From: Leptolyngbya sp. SIO4C5
GTDB lineage: Bacteria > Cyanobacteriota > Cyanobacteriia > Phormidesmidales > Phormidesmidaceae
Assembly (NCBI GenBank): GCA_010671965.1
Contig: JAAHIC010000182.1
Span: forward strand, 1-7,855
Direction: 5' to 3'
Length of the DNA: 7,855 nucleotides
A program made the translations under genes and the position numbers. The notes beneath the pieces were generated by a model. It was not told the origin of the DNA. It saw nothing but the letters and a program-made list of their open reading frames with translations, and made no database searches. Shown here one piece after another: positions 1 through 6,035 of the stretch (position 1 is the first letter of the stretch; each line of letters begins with the position of its first letter).

Positions 1-599
1 TGTTCGGACTGCAACGCTGTTTAGATCCTGAATTTTTTCAGGAGTGGCAGAGCGATCTACCAGCCCTGACAGAGGCCGATAGGGCCGCGATCGCTACTCT
101 TTGGCGTCGTCTGACTTACCATCGGGCTACAGGTAACTTATTAGAAGGGGCGGTTATGCTGCTGGCAGCTTCTCCGCTGCTGGAAGCGGCTGGTTTTTAC
201 GATCCGCCTTTTCGGATGCAGGCAGAAACTTCAGTGGAACTAGCGGTTAGCGATGACGAGGAAATGCTTAGAGGACGGCTCGATATCTTGATTCTGCAAG
301 ATCAGGTTTGGGCACTAGTGCTGGAATCCAAGAAAACAATAATTTCGCTGCGATCCGCCCTGCCTCAGGTATTGGCTTATCTGCTGGCGAGTCCGAAAAA
401 GCCTGCCACATTTCTGTTTGGCTGCCTAACGAATGGAGATGACATTCTGTTCATTAAGTTAGTCAATCAGCCAACGCCGCAATATGCCCTGTCGCGAGTG
501 TTCTCTCTTTACACGCTGGTTTCTGAACTGGAAACAGCCCTGCGTATTCTCAAGAAAATGGGGCAATGTGTTATGCCAAATCAGGATAGCGCCTCATGA
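1..599 (+). CDS. Orphan HsdR_N-like PD-(D/E)XK nuclease-family protein, 5' end missing
   Basis: The reading frame is open from base 3, so the start lies outside the window. The first visible residues, FGLQR, resemble the N-terminal region of the small cyanobacterial proteins usually named 'restriction endonuclease subunit R', so perhaps 15-25 residues are missing. 198 codons plus TGA are visible. The nuclease core is recognisable: Asp in GRLDIL (codon 282-284), Glu and Lys of the ExK motif in LESKK (codons 324-326 and 330-332), then a Q-x3-Y motif in PQVLAYLL (Gln 366-368, Tyr 378-380), as in HsdR and RecB-type nucleases. No helicase domain is fused, and no hsdM or hsdS is nearby, so classical type I restriction is not supported. 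Its real substrate is unknown. The stop overlaps the next start as ATGA, implying translational coupling to the Rieske gene. The family call is fairly sure; nuclease activity is inferred. Confidence 0.82.
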   Translation, partial: FGLQRCLDPEFFQEWQSDLPALTEADRAAIATLWRRLTYHRATGNLLEGAVMLLAASPLLEAAGFYDPPFRMQAETSVELAVSDDEEMLRGRLDILILQDQVWALVLESKKTIISLRSALPQVLAYLLASPKKPATFLFGCLTNGDDILFIKLVNQPTPQYALSRVFSLYTLVSELETALRILKKMGQCVMPNQDSAS

Positions 600-1639
600 C
601 TCACAATAGCCTAGAATCTGTGCTCAATCAATGGCACCCCGTCCTGCTCAGTAAAGATTTGGGCCATCAGCCTGTCGGGCTGAAAATTTTGGGCAAAGAG
701 CTAGTGCTGTTTCGGACCCAGGCCGGAAAAATTTCGGCTTTAGTCGATCGCTGCTGCCACCGAGGCATGCGGCTGAGCCTGGGACGGGTGGAAACAGACG
801 AGATTGTCTGTCCTTATCATGCCTGGCGCTATGACTGCCACGGTCAGGTGACTAGCCCCAGTACGCCGCAGCTCAAAGCCCGGATTGAGCATTTTGAAAC
901 AGCGGAAAAATACGGGGTCATTTGGCTGAGGCAACCTGCCAATAGCCTATTTCCTGAATTTGATATGGCAGGCTACGAGCCAGTGTGCACCCTGTCTCAC
1001 CACTTTGCCGCGCCGCTAGAACTGGTGCTCGATAATTTCTGCGAGGTTGAGCATACGCCAGCGACCCATACTTTTTTCGGCTACTCGCTGGAGCAGCTTC
1101 AGGCTATCACCACCCAGATTCAAGTCGGGGCTACTTCAATCAGCGTCAGCAACCAAGGCATTCAAAGACCCCTACCCTGGCTAATTGAAAGAGGACTCAA
1201 TATTCGAGCCGGAGATACTTTCTTTGATGATTGGACGACTTACTTTTCGCCGGTTTATGGCATTTACGATCACTGGTGGAAGCAGCAGGCAACCGGAGAG
1301 CGTAACCCGCAGCGCTGGCGACTGGCTATCTTGCTGACGCCTATTGACGCCCACAACACTCAGGTTTTTACGCTCTTTTATTCCACTCGAATTTTTAGTC
1401 GGCCAGTTTTCAGCCTGGTTAAACCCGTCCTGACTTTTCTGCTGGACTATGAGCTGAAGCGCGATCGCCAAATGCTAGAAAATCTCGCCGATCAAAATCC
1501 TGATATTAGCGCGATGCAGCTAGGCCGCTTTGACCGGGTACTGGTGGAAAATCGCCGCAAGCTGGCCCAGCTCTATTATCAAACTCAGCCTATCTCAGAG
1601 GTTGAAGTGCCTCAAACGCCCTTTTCAGCTGAAGTTTAA
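596..1639 (+). CDS. Rieske [2Fe-2S] non-haem iron oxygenase, alpha-subunit type
   Basis: 347 aa, probably a soluble oxygenase that inserts oxygen into an aromatic or other organic substrate using electrons from a separate reductase, which is not present here. The Rieske domain covers roughly residues 14-115, with cluster ligands C53-x-H55 and C72-x2-H75. The catalytic iron site is D146-N-F-x-E150-x2-H153-x4-H158; D290 in RDRQMLE is the likely third iron ligand. E150 sits where most family members have the inter-subunit bridging Asp. The length suits VanA-like oxygenases and is shorter than chlorophyll-pathway enzymes such as pheophorbide a oxygenase; no C-terminal membrane helix or CxxC is evident. 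The start is supported by the ATGA overlap with the upstream gene and by AGGA at 583-586. The 3' end shares TTAA with the convergent MATE gene. The family is secure; the substrate is unknown. Confidence 0.9.
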   Translation: MTHNSLESVLNQWHPVLLSKDLGHQPVGLKILGKELVLFRTQAGKISALVDRCCHRGMRLSLGRVETDEIVCPYHAWRYDCHGQVTSPSTPQLKARIEHFETAEKYGVIWLRQPANSLFPEFDMAGYEPVCTLSHHFAAPLELVLDNFCEVEHTPATHTFFGYSLEQLQAITTQIQVGATSISVSNQGIQRPLPWLIERGLNIRAGDTFFDDWTTYFSPVYGIYDHWWKQQATGERNPQRWRLAILLTPIDAHNTQVFTLFYSTRIFSRPVFSLVKPVLTFLLDYELKRDRQMLENLADQNPDISAMQLGRFDRVLVENRRKLAQLYYQTQPISEVEVPQTPFSAEV

Positions 1640-2946
1640 GAACTTTCTGCAGGCAATAATGTGCGCGAGACGCCCCAAGCTAGGGTAATCGCCCGTGTCG
1701 CCATGAAGCAGGTCAGAGCTAGCCAGAGAAGCTGGACATTTTCTAGGGATAGAGCCAGCCAGGCCAGCGGCAAAAAGCCAATAGTTGAGGCGATCAAAGT
1801 TGAATTGCGCAGGGCGGTTCCGGCGGTAAGACCGAGAAAGTAGCCATCTAGCATAAAGGCGATCGCCCCAAAGCTCAAAACAGGCAGCAGCCACCAAACA
1901 TAGCGGCTAATTTGACTGATGATTTCTAGATGATTGGTCATGACGCCGAACAGCGTTTGGGGAAATAGGGCAAACACTAAGGCAAAGCCAACCCCCAACA
2001 CCAAGCTAATGCTTCCGGCTAGCTTAACTAAAGTGCGGAGCTGACGGCGATCGCCTTTGCCGTAAAATTCTCCGGCAAAGGTTTCAGTAGCAAAGGCAAT
2101 GCCGTCAATAAAGTAGGCCGATAAGGTGAGTACCTGCAGCAGCAGCGTATTCACTGCTAATACTGTTTCGCCCAGCACGGAGCTGAAGTTGGTAAACAGG
2201 GCAAAGCTGATCACTAAGGCAAACGTGCGAATCAAAATATCCCGGTTGAGCAGAAACAGCCCTTTCAACGCTTGGGGCTGCCAGAGGTGAGGCCAAACCG
2301 CCCTGAGTTCGCGCCTAGTCACTTCGGTTGCCACTAGCCCCAGCCCAACCAGCAGCATGGCGTACTGACTCAAGACCGTGGCCCACCCTGCGCCGGCGCT
2401 AGCCCAGCCCAGCCGGTTAATAAACCAGTAGTCCAAACCAACATTGCCAAAGTTAGCGATCATCGACAGCAGCAGCACCGCGCGCCCCCGCGATCGCCCC
2501 AAAAACCAGCCCAGCAGCACATAGTTCAGCAATACGGCTGGCGATCCCCAGATGCGAGCATTATAAAAATCTATGCCAGCCGCCTGTACCGCTGGCGTAC
2601 CGCTCAGCAGCGCAAAGCCGACTGCCCGCAGAGGCACCTGCAAACTCAAAATAATCAAACTCAAGCCCAAGGCAATCACGGCATTACGCCAGCCAATGAG
2701 CAGAACTTCAGCGCGATCGCCTCTGCCCACCGCCTGCGCCGTCATGCCGGTGGTACCCATGCGCAAAAAGCCAAAGCTCCAATAGATGACGTTAAAGATT
2801 AAGGTTGCTAAGGCTACCCCTGCTAGATAGTGAATTTCAGGCAGATGGCCCAAAAAGGCCGTATCGACAATACCGGCTAGCGGCACCATTAAGTTAGAGA
2901 CAATATTGGCGATCGCAAGCTGACTAAAGCGCCGCAGAAATTTCAT
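1636..2946 (-). CDS. MATE-family efflux transporter, DinF-like
   Basis: 436 aa inner-membrane protein, the usual size for a 12-helix MATE transporter, which exports cationic or other small molecules using a proton or sodium gradient. Hydrophobic segments run through the whole length in two lobes. DinF-type signatures are visible: TM1 with NIVSNLMVPLAGIVDTAFLG (acidic residue D28), RMGTTGMTAQAVGRGD after the second segment, and in the C-lobe ETFAGEFYGKGD and DGYFLGLTAG followed by LRNS. In MATE proteins TM1 normally begins LA(I/L)P; here it reads LAIAN, so the conserved proline is Ala13, encoded within a HIP1 octamer. ATG at 2946 gives the normal N-terminus, with no strong Shine-Dalgarno upstream. 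It converges on the Rieske gene with a 4-bp overlap and is divergent from the DoxX gene. The transported substrate cannot be told. Confidence 0.92.
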   Translation of the reverse strand: MKFLRRFSQLAIANIVSNLMVPLAGIVDTAFLGHLPEIHYLAGVALATLIFNVIYWSFGFLRMGTTGMTAQAVGRGDRAEVLLIGWRNAVIALGLSLIILSLQVPLRAVGFALLSGTPAVQAAGIDFYNARIWGSPAVLLNYVLLGWFLGRSRGRAVLLLSMIANFGNVGLDYWFINRLGWASAGAGWATVLSQYAMLLVGLGLVATEVTRRELRAVWPHLWQPQALKGLFLLNRDILIRTFALVISFALFTNFSSVLGETVLAVNTLLLQVLTLSAYFIDGIAFATETFAGEFYGKGDRRQLRTLVKLAGSISLVLGVGFALVFALFPQTLFGVMTNHLEIISQISRYVWWLLPVLSFGAIAFMLDGYFLGLTAGTALRNSTLIASTIGFLPLAWLALSLENVQLLWLALTCFMATRAITLAWGVSRTLLPAESS

Positions 2947-2977
2947 TCGGTAAATTTTTTTGAACTTCTGAGCAGTT

Positions 2978-3006
2978 CATTTACGGACTCAGGAGGCTAT
3001 CATCAA
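2978..3006 (-). promoter_or_regulatory. Candidate sigma70-type promoter for the MATE gene
   Basis: On the minus strand, TTGATG (3006-3001) is followed after 17 bp by TAAATG (2983-2978), giving a predicted start near 2971 and a leader of about 25 nt. The -35 box is decent and the -10 box weak. It lies back-to-back with the DoxX candidate promoter in the 112-bp divergent spacer. This is inferred from consensus only. Confidence 0.3.
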
Positions 3007-3011
3007 CACCT

Positions 3012-3040
3012 TTTACAATAAGGGCCTGTTAAGCTATCTG
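3012..3040 (+). promoter_or_regulatory. Candidate sigma70-type promoter for the DoxX gene
   Basis: TTTACA (3012-3017, 5 of 6 to TTGACA) is followed after 17 bp by TATCTG (3035-3040, weak). Transcription would start near 3047, leaving a leader of only about 12 nt before the ATG at 3059. TACAAT at 3014-3019 is an alternative -10 but has no good -35 upstream. This is inferred from consensus only. Confidence 0.3.
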
Positions 3041-3058
3041 TGTGTTCAAACAAGCTTT

Positions 3059-3442
3059 ATGAAGTCTTATACCGCTCTAATTGGCAGAATTCTGCTAGCT
3101 GCCCTGTTCTTGAGAGCCGGGATTAATCACCTGATTAATTTTTCAGGTACCCAGCAGGCGATCGCCTCCCAGGGACTCCCCGCCACCGGGCTTTTAGCCA
3201 TTCTGACAGTCATTGTTCTCATTGTAGGAAGTCTGTCCGTGATACTGGGCTTCAAGGCCCATCTTGGCGCTTGGCTGCTGATCGGCTTTTTAATTCCGGC
3301 AACCTTGGTCTTTCACCTCAGCGAAATGACCGAGTTCCTCAAAAACGTGGCTCTCATCGGTGGCTTGCTGATGGTGGTGGCCTATGGCCCCGGCCCCATC
3401 TCGCTGGATCATTCTTCGACCGGCAGTTCAGAGACCGTGTAA
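3059..3442 (+). CDS. DoxX-family small integral membrane protein
   Basis: 127 aa with four hydrophobic segments at about residues 5-22, 43-64, 67-86 and 95-112, the DoxX/SURF4-like topology. Family features visible are GRILLAALFLRAGINHL in the first helix, a short amphipathic stretch ending in LP (40-41), FLKNVALIGGLL in the last helix and the tail GPGPISLD. DoxX proteins are linked in some organisms to quinone or thiosulfate oxidation and redox homeostasis, but most, like this one, have no established reaction. The start at 3059 gives the family N-terminus. No Shine-Dalgarno sits next to it; an AGGAGG at 2991-2996 lies too far upstream. The stop at 3440-3442 directly abuts the stop of the convergent HEAT gene, leaving no room for a terminator between them. 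The family is secure, the function open. Confidence 0.88.
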   Translation: MKSYTALIGRILLAALFLRAGINHLINFSGTQQAIASQGLPATGLLAILTVIVLIVGSLSVILGFKAHLGAWLLIGFLIPATLVFHLSEMTEFLKNVALIGGLLMVVAYGPGPISLDHSSTGSSETV

Positions 3443-4201
3443 TTAGCTAAACCAGCCGTCCTGCTCCAGTTCTTCAATAATCTGCAGACCCCGCGTGTCT
3501 CCTAGCTTCAGCAGGGCGGTACGGGCATCTTCCCGGACGCCTAGCTCCTCTTCTTCAGCAAAGGACTCAATCAGGGCGTCAACGGCAGTGGCATAGACCA
3601 CGTTTGATGGCAACTCCCGGCAGAGCTGCCCGATTGTCCAGGCACAGTTGCTGCGCACAGCCGCCACCGGATCGCGGCGTAGGGCCTCAATCAGCGGGGG
3701 GAGCGCCTTCAAAGCAGCGTCATAACCGACATCTCCGGCCTGCGCCAGGGCGCTAGCGGCCCATAAACGCACAGCGGAAATATCGGTTTTCAAGGCGGCA
3801 ATCAGCGGCTCAATTGACTGCGGATCATGGCAGTTGCCTAAGGCCCAAACGATGCCTTTGCGCACGTAGCCGTTCCAGTCCTGATTGAGCTGATGAATTA
3901 GAGACGCGATCGCCGTGGCGCTGGGGTTGCGCCCTAGGGCGTAGGCAGCGCTGACCCGCACCAGCGGACAGGGATCGCTCAGCAGGTTAATTAGTTGAGG
4001 AATGGCCCGCTCATCCTGCAGTTCACAAAAGGCTCTGGCCGCCAGCATTCGCTGCGGTGTTTCTGAGGAAGACAGTAGGGGCAGCATTTGCTCTGGATCA
4101 TACTGCGGCCCTTCTTCGCCAGCAGGGGCCATCCGATCTAGGGGGCTGTCTAGATCGATATCGATGTCGGTATCTAGCGTGGTGAGGTCATCGTCATACA
4201 T
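3443..4201 (-). CDS. HEAT-repeat protein, conserved in cyanobacteria, function unknown
   Basis: 252 aa, probably cytoplasmic. Residues 1-22 form an acidic tract with nine Asp, including the alternating DIDIDLD. From about residue 36 to 247 there are five to six HEAT/PBS-lyase-like helical repeats, with recurring units such as RMLAARAFCEL (51-61), VRVSAAYALG (81-90), VRKGIVWALG (113-122), VRLWAASALA (144-153) and VRSNCAWTIGQL (182-193). Such alpha-solenoids bind proteins. Relatives in cyanobacteria include the phycobilin lyase subunits CpcE/CpcF and NblB, but this protein resembles a separate, widely conserved hypothetical group, and I do not claim lyase activity. ATG at 4201 is followed immediately by the acidic tract; there is no clear Shine-Dalgarno. 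It lies 90 bp downstream of the CCA-adding enzyme on the same strand and may be partly co-transcribed with it. The repeat architecture is certain, the role unknown. Confidence 0.88.
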   Translation of the reverse strand: MYDDDLTTLDTDIDIDLDSPLDRMAPAGEEGPQYDPEQMLPLLSSSETPQRMLAARAFCELQDERAIPQLINLLSDPCPLVRVSAAYALGRNPSATAIASLIHQLNQDWNGYVRKGIVWALGNCHDPQSIEPLIAALKTDISAVRLWAASALAQAGDVGYDAALKALPPLIEALRRDPVAAVRSNCAWTIGQLCRELPSNVVYATAVDALIESFAEEEELGVREDARTALLKLGDTRGLQIIEELEQDGWFS

Positions 4202-4240
4202 ACTGTCACTTTACAGCACGAATTTGCCCTAAGCGACCCT

Positions 4241-4246
4241 ATTTTA
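4241..4246 (-). promoter_or_regulatory. Possible -10 element upstream of the HEAT-repeat gene
   Basis: TAAAAT on the minus strand matches TATAAT at 5 of 6 positions and would place the transcript start about 33 nt before the ATG. No convincing -35 box lies 16-18 bp upstream, so this is weak; the gene could instead be read from the CCA-enzyme promoter. Confidence 0.2.
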
Positions 4247-4255
4247 AGAGACAAG

Positions 4256-4282
4256 GCTGAGATAAATCTTTGCCCCCTCAGC
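4256..4282 (-). terminator. Weak hairpin after the CCA-enzyme gene
   Basis: GCTGAG (4256-4261) and CTCAGC (4277-4282) form a perfect 6-bp inverted repeat with a 15-nt loop, starting 9 bp past the CCA-enzyme stop. On the minus strand it is followed by a pyrimidine-rich CTTGTCTCTT rather than a clean T run. The stem is short and the loop large, so it could be a leaky terminator, an attenuator ahead of the HEAT gene, or chance. Confidence 0.25.
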
Positions 4283-4291
4283 ACCATCATT

Positions 4292-5575
4292 TCAAATGTT
4301 GAGTCGCTGTACTTCCAGCTTGGCCCAGTCTAGAGCTTCCACCGCATTCGTCACTTTGCCTTCGGCATGAGCTAGCTGAATAGACGCCAAAATCTGACCA
4401 ATATGACGCCCTGGGCGAAGCTGTAGGGCCTGCATCAGCGTGCGTCCAGACAGCAGCGGCTGGGGATGGGCTACCGGATCGGCGGGATCTAAAAAGCGCT
4501 GGATCAGCGGGGAAATGTGGGCAAGGGGATAGTCTAGGGCCAGCGCTAGCACTGAGAGACTGAGAAAGCTCTGGCCCACATCTCGAAACAGATCGTACTG
4601 CTCGCGAATCGAGAGCGATCGCGATCGCAGCGGTAGCAGCCTGGGCTGATTGCGCAGCGTGGCTAACACAACCTGCTGCTCGGCGCGGCTATATTTCAGC
4701 CGGGTGAGTTCAACCTCAGCGATCGCCTCTTCTGGTGGCAAAAGCTGACTGAGCTTTGCGGCCTTCAGCCAGCTCCGGTGCATTCCCGGTACGGTTTGCT
4801 CCTTCAGCCAGCCCGTAAGCTGACTGGCATAGCCGGGCCAGTCCTGCCGCAGATGGTCATAGGCGCGATCGATCGCAGCCACTCGCTGCAGCGCCTGCTG
4901 ACTCATCTGGGGCAGCCATTTCTGCAGCAGCTCGTCCTGGCAGCAGGCCAAAAGCTGCTCGGTACCCGCAGGCTTGCTCAGCAGGGCGTCAAGTTCTCCC
5001 CGCACTCGCTCCGCCGCCACCTGAGCCAGTAGGTCTGACAGGCTACGAATAGCTGTCTGAGTTTGCGACTCTACCTCAAAGTTGAGCTGAGCCGCCTGCC
5101 GATAGGCCCGTAGCAGCCGCAGCGGATCGGCTGCAAGATTTTCCACGGCAATCATCCGCAGCAGCCGCTTTTGCAAATCCCGGCAGCCCTGTAGCGGATC
5201 AATCAGGCGCTGGGTGTGGGGATGATAGGCGATCGCATTAACGGTAAAGTCGCGCCGCTGCAGGTCGGTTTCCAAGGTGGGGCCTACCTGCTGGGCAAAA
5301 TCCACCGTTGCTTGCGGAAAAACAACCCGCGCAATTTTGTGATGGGCATCGAGGACGACAAAGCCCGCCTGACAGGTCTGAGCAATGTGCTGGGCCGTTG
5401 CGATCGCGGCATCGGGCAGCACAAAATCCAGGTCGAGGTAGTCAGCCTGTCGCCCCAGCAGCACGTCGCGGACGCTGCCCCCCACCAGATAGGCCGAGGC
5501 AGGCAGCAGCGCCAACTCAAACGGCCAGGTTTGCGGGGATAAAGCAGCGGGGAGGGTATCAACAGGCAGTGTCAA
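4292..5575 (-). CDS. CCA tRNA nucleotidyltransferase / poly(A) polymerase family (class II)
   Basis: 427 aa. Enzymes of this family add the 3' CCA, or only CC or only A, to tRNA. The nucleotidyltransferase head has GGSVRD (32-37) and the metal-binding pair D48-x-D50, motif B DLQRRDFTVNA (104-114), then ADPLRLLRAYRQ (149-160) at motif D, where the usual EDxxR reads A149-D150-x2-R153. A helical neck, body and tail follow to the end; no HD or CBS domain is evident. Some cyanobacteria (e.g. Synechocystis) split CC- and A-addition between two enzymes, so this could be either or complete. The start is TTG at 5575-5573: an in-frame TGA lies four codons upstream and no ATG or GTG fits before the GGSVRD motif. 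A 9-codon ATG frame (5588-5559) overlaps the start. The enzyme family is secure; the exact specificity is not. Confidence 0.93.
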   Translation of the reverse strand: MTLPVDTLPAALSPQTWPFELALLPASAYLVGGSVRDVLLGRQADYLDLDFVLPDAAIATAQHIAQTCQAGFVVLDAHHKIARVVFPQATVDFAQQVGPTLETDLQRRDFTVNAIAYHPHTQRLIDPLQGCRDLQKRLLRMIAVENLAADPLRLLRAYRQAAQLNFEVESQTQTAIRSLSDLLAQVAAERVRGELDALLSKPAGTEQLLACCQDELLQKWLPQMSQQALQRVAAIDRAYDHLRQDWPGYASQLTGWLKEQTVPGMHRSWLKAAKLSQLLPPEEAIAEVELTRLKYSRAEQQVVLATLRNQPRLLPLRSRSLSIREQYDLFRDVGQSFLSLSVLALALDYPLAHISPLIQRFLDPADPVAHPQPLLSGRTLMQALQLRPGRHIGQILASIQLAHAEGKVTNAVEALDWAKLEVQRLNI

Positions 5576-5621
5576 GGGCCGATCTCATTAACTAGTTGGC
5601 AGGTACCTATGCTTAGATGCG

Positions 5622-5627
5622 ATTATC
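5622..5627 (-). promoter_or_regulatory. Possible -10 element for the CCA-enzyme gene
   Basis: GATAAT on the minus strand matches TATAAT at 5 of 6 positions, about 47 bp upstream of the TTG start. The -35 region is poor (TTTAAT at 16 bp). An adjoining AAGGAG (5632-5627) has no start codon at the right distance, so it is not taken as a ribosome binding site. Confidence 0.25.
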
Positions 5628-5694
5628 TCCTTACTTAGCAGGGATTAAAGACAGCGAAGCACGGCTTTTCATTTTGCAACATCTCTAGCCCCTC

Positions 5695-5725
5695 TTGAAA
5701 GCCTAACGAAAAGTTGAGCTAAATT
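5695..5725 (+). promoter_or_regulatory. Weak candidate promoter for ycf34 and the kinase gene
   Basis: TTGAAA (5695-5700) and TAAATT (5720-5725) lie 19 bp apart, longer than the preferred 17, and would start transcription about 20 nt before the ycf34 ATG. The rest of the 175-bp divergent spacer (5576-5750) shows no RNA gene, repeat array or strong hairpin. Assignment rests on consensus and position only. Confidence 0.22.
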
Positions 5726-5750
5726 AGCAGAAAGGGCCTGGAAGAGATCT

Positions 5751-6032
5751 ATGTGTATTTGCGTCAACTGTCACTATGTCGATCGCTGCATCACCTACCA
5801 TGCGGTTGAGACTCAGCACCAGCAGCCGCACCTGACTGAAACGCCCGATTTTGAACCGGTTGATCCCACCATCAATGCCAATATTCAGCCGCCCAAGGTG
5901 CGCATTGAGGGCGATCGCATTGTGCAATCAGATGAGTTTGGCTTTGAGTACGACGTGGTGGGCTGCCAGAGCTTTAAAGAAGAGATGGGCAAGTGGGCCA
6001 AGCTGCGGCCAGGGGAACTAATTCCCACCTAG
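5751..6032 (+). CDS. ycf34: Ycf34 family protein, cysteine-rich Fe-S-binding candidate
   Basis: 93 aa, the normal length for Ycf34, a protein of cyanobacteria and some algal plastids. The N-terminus MCICVNCHYVDRC carries the family's Cys cluster C2-x-C4-x2-C7-x5-C13, and the conserved C-terminal block has C72 in DVVGCQSF. In Synechocystis, Ycf34 has been reported to bind an iron-sulfur cluster and its loss to disturb photosynthetic electron transport; the exact role here is inferred from that. The start is fixed because the Cys motif begins at residue 2; a weak purine-rich GGAAGAG (5740-5746) precedes it. Only 3 bp separate its stop from the kinase start, so the two are probably one transcript. 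It is divergent from the CCA-enzyme gene. Confidence 0.92.
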   Translation: MCICVNCHYVDRCITYHAVETQHQQPHLTETPDFEPVDPTINANIQPPKVRIEGDRIVQSDEFGFEYDVVGCQSFKEEMGKWAKLRPGELIPT

Positions 6033-6035
6033 TGT

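Noticed and set aside
1..599. A type I restriction-modification locus
   Set aside because: The protein is small, has no helicase domain, and no hsdM or hsdS follows; a Rieske oxygenase does.
596..1639. Pheophorbide a oxygenase or chlorophyllide a oxygenase
   Set aside because: At 347 aa it is too short and lacks the C-terminal membrane anchor region and CxxC of those enzymes; a generic Rieske oxygenase call is safer.
1625..1897. 90-aa minus-strand frame and other overlapping frames inside the MATE gene
   Set aside because: They are shadows of the strongly supported transporter frame and show no family features.
3443..4201. Phycocyanobilin lyase subunit (CpcE/CpcF) or NblB
   Set aside because: It shares only the HEAT/PBS-lyase repeat type; there are no phycobilisome genes nearby and the acidic N-terminus fits a different conserved group.
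4861..4880. GCGATCGATCGC as another HIP1 copy
   Set aside because: It contains GATCGATC between the ends, so no exact GCGATCGC octamer is present.
5216..5595. Plus-strand frames of 95-108 aa opposite the CCA-enzyme gene
   Set aside because: They lie antisense to the nucleotidyltransferase catalytic core, resemble no known protein, and are long only because the region is GC-rich.
5576..5750. A tRNA, small RNA or riboswitch in the longest non-coding spacer
   Set aside because: No cloverleaf, conserved riboswitch core or strong terminator hairpin could be found in these 175 bases.
5724..5927. 67-aa minus-strand frame across the ycf34 start
   Set aside because: It is antisense to the conserved Cys motif of Ycf34 and has no recognisable domain.
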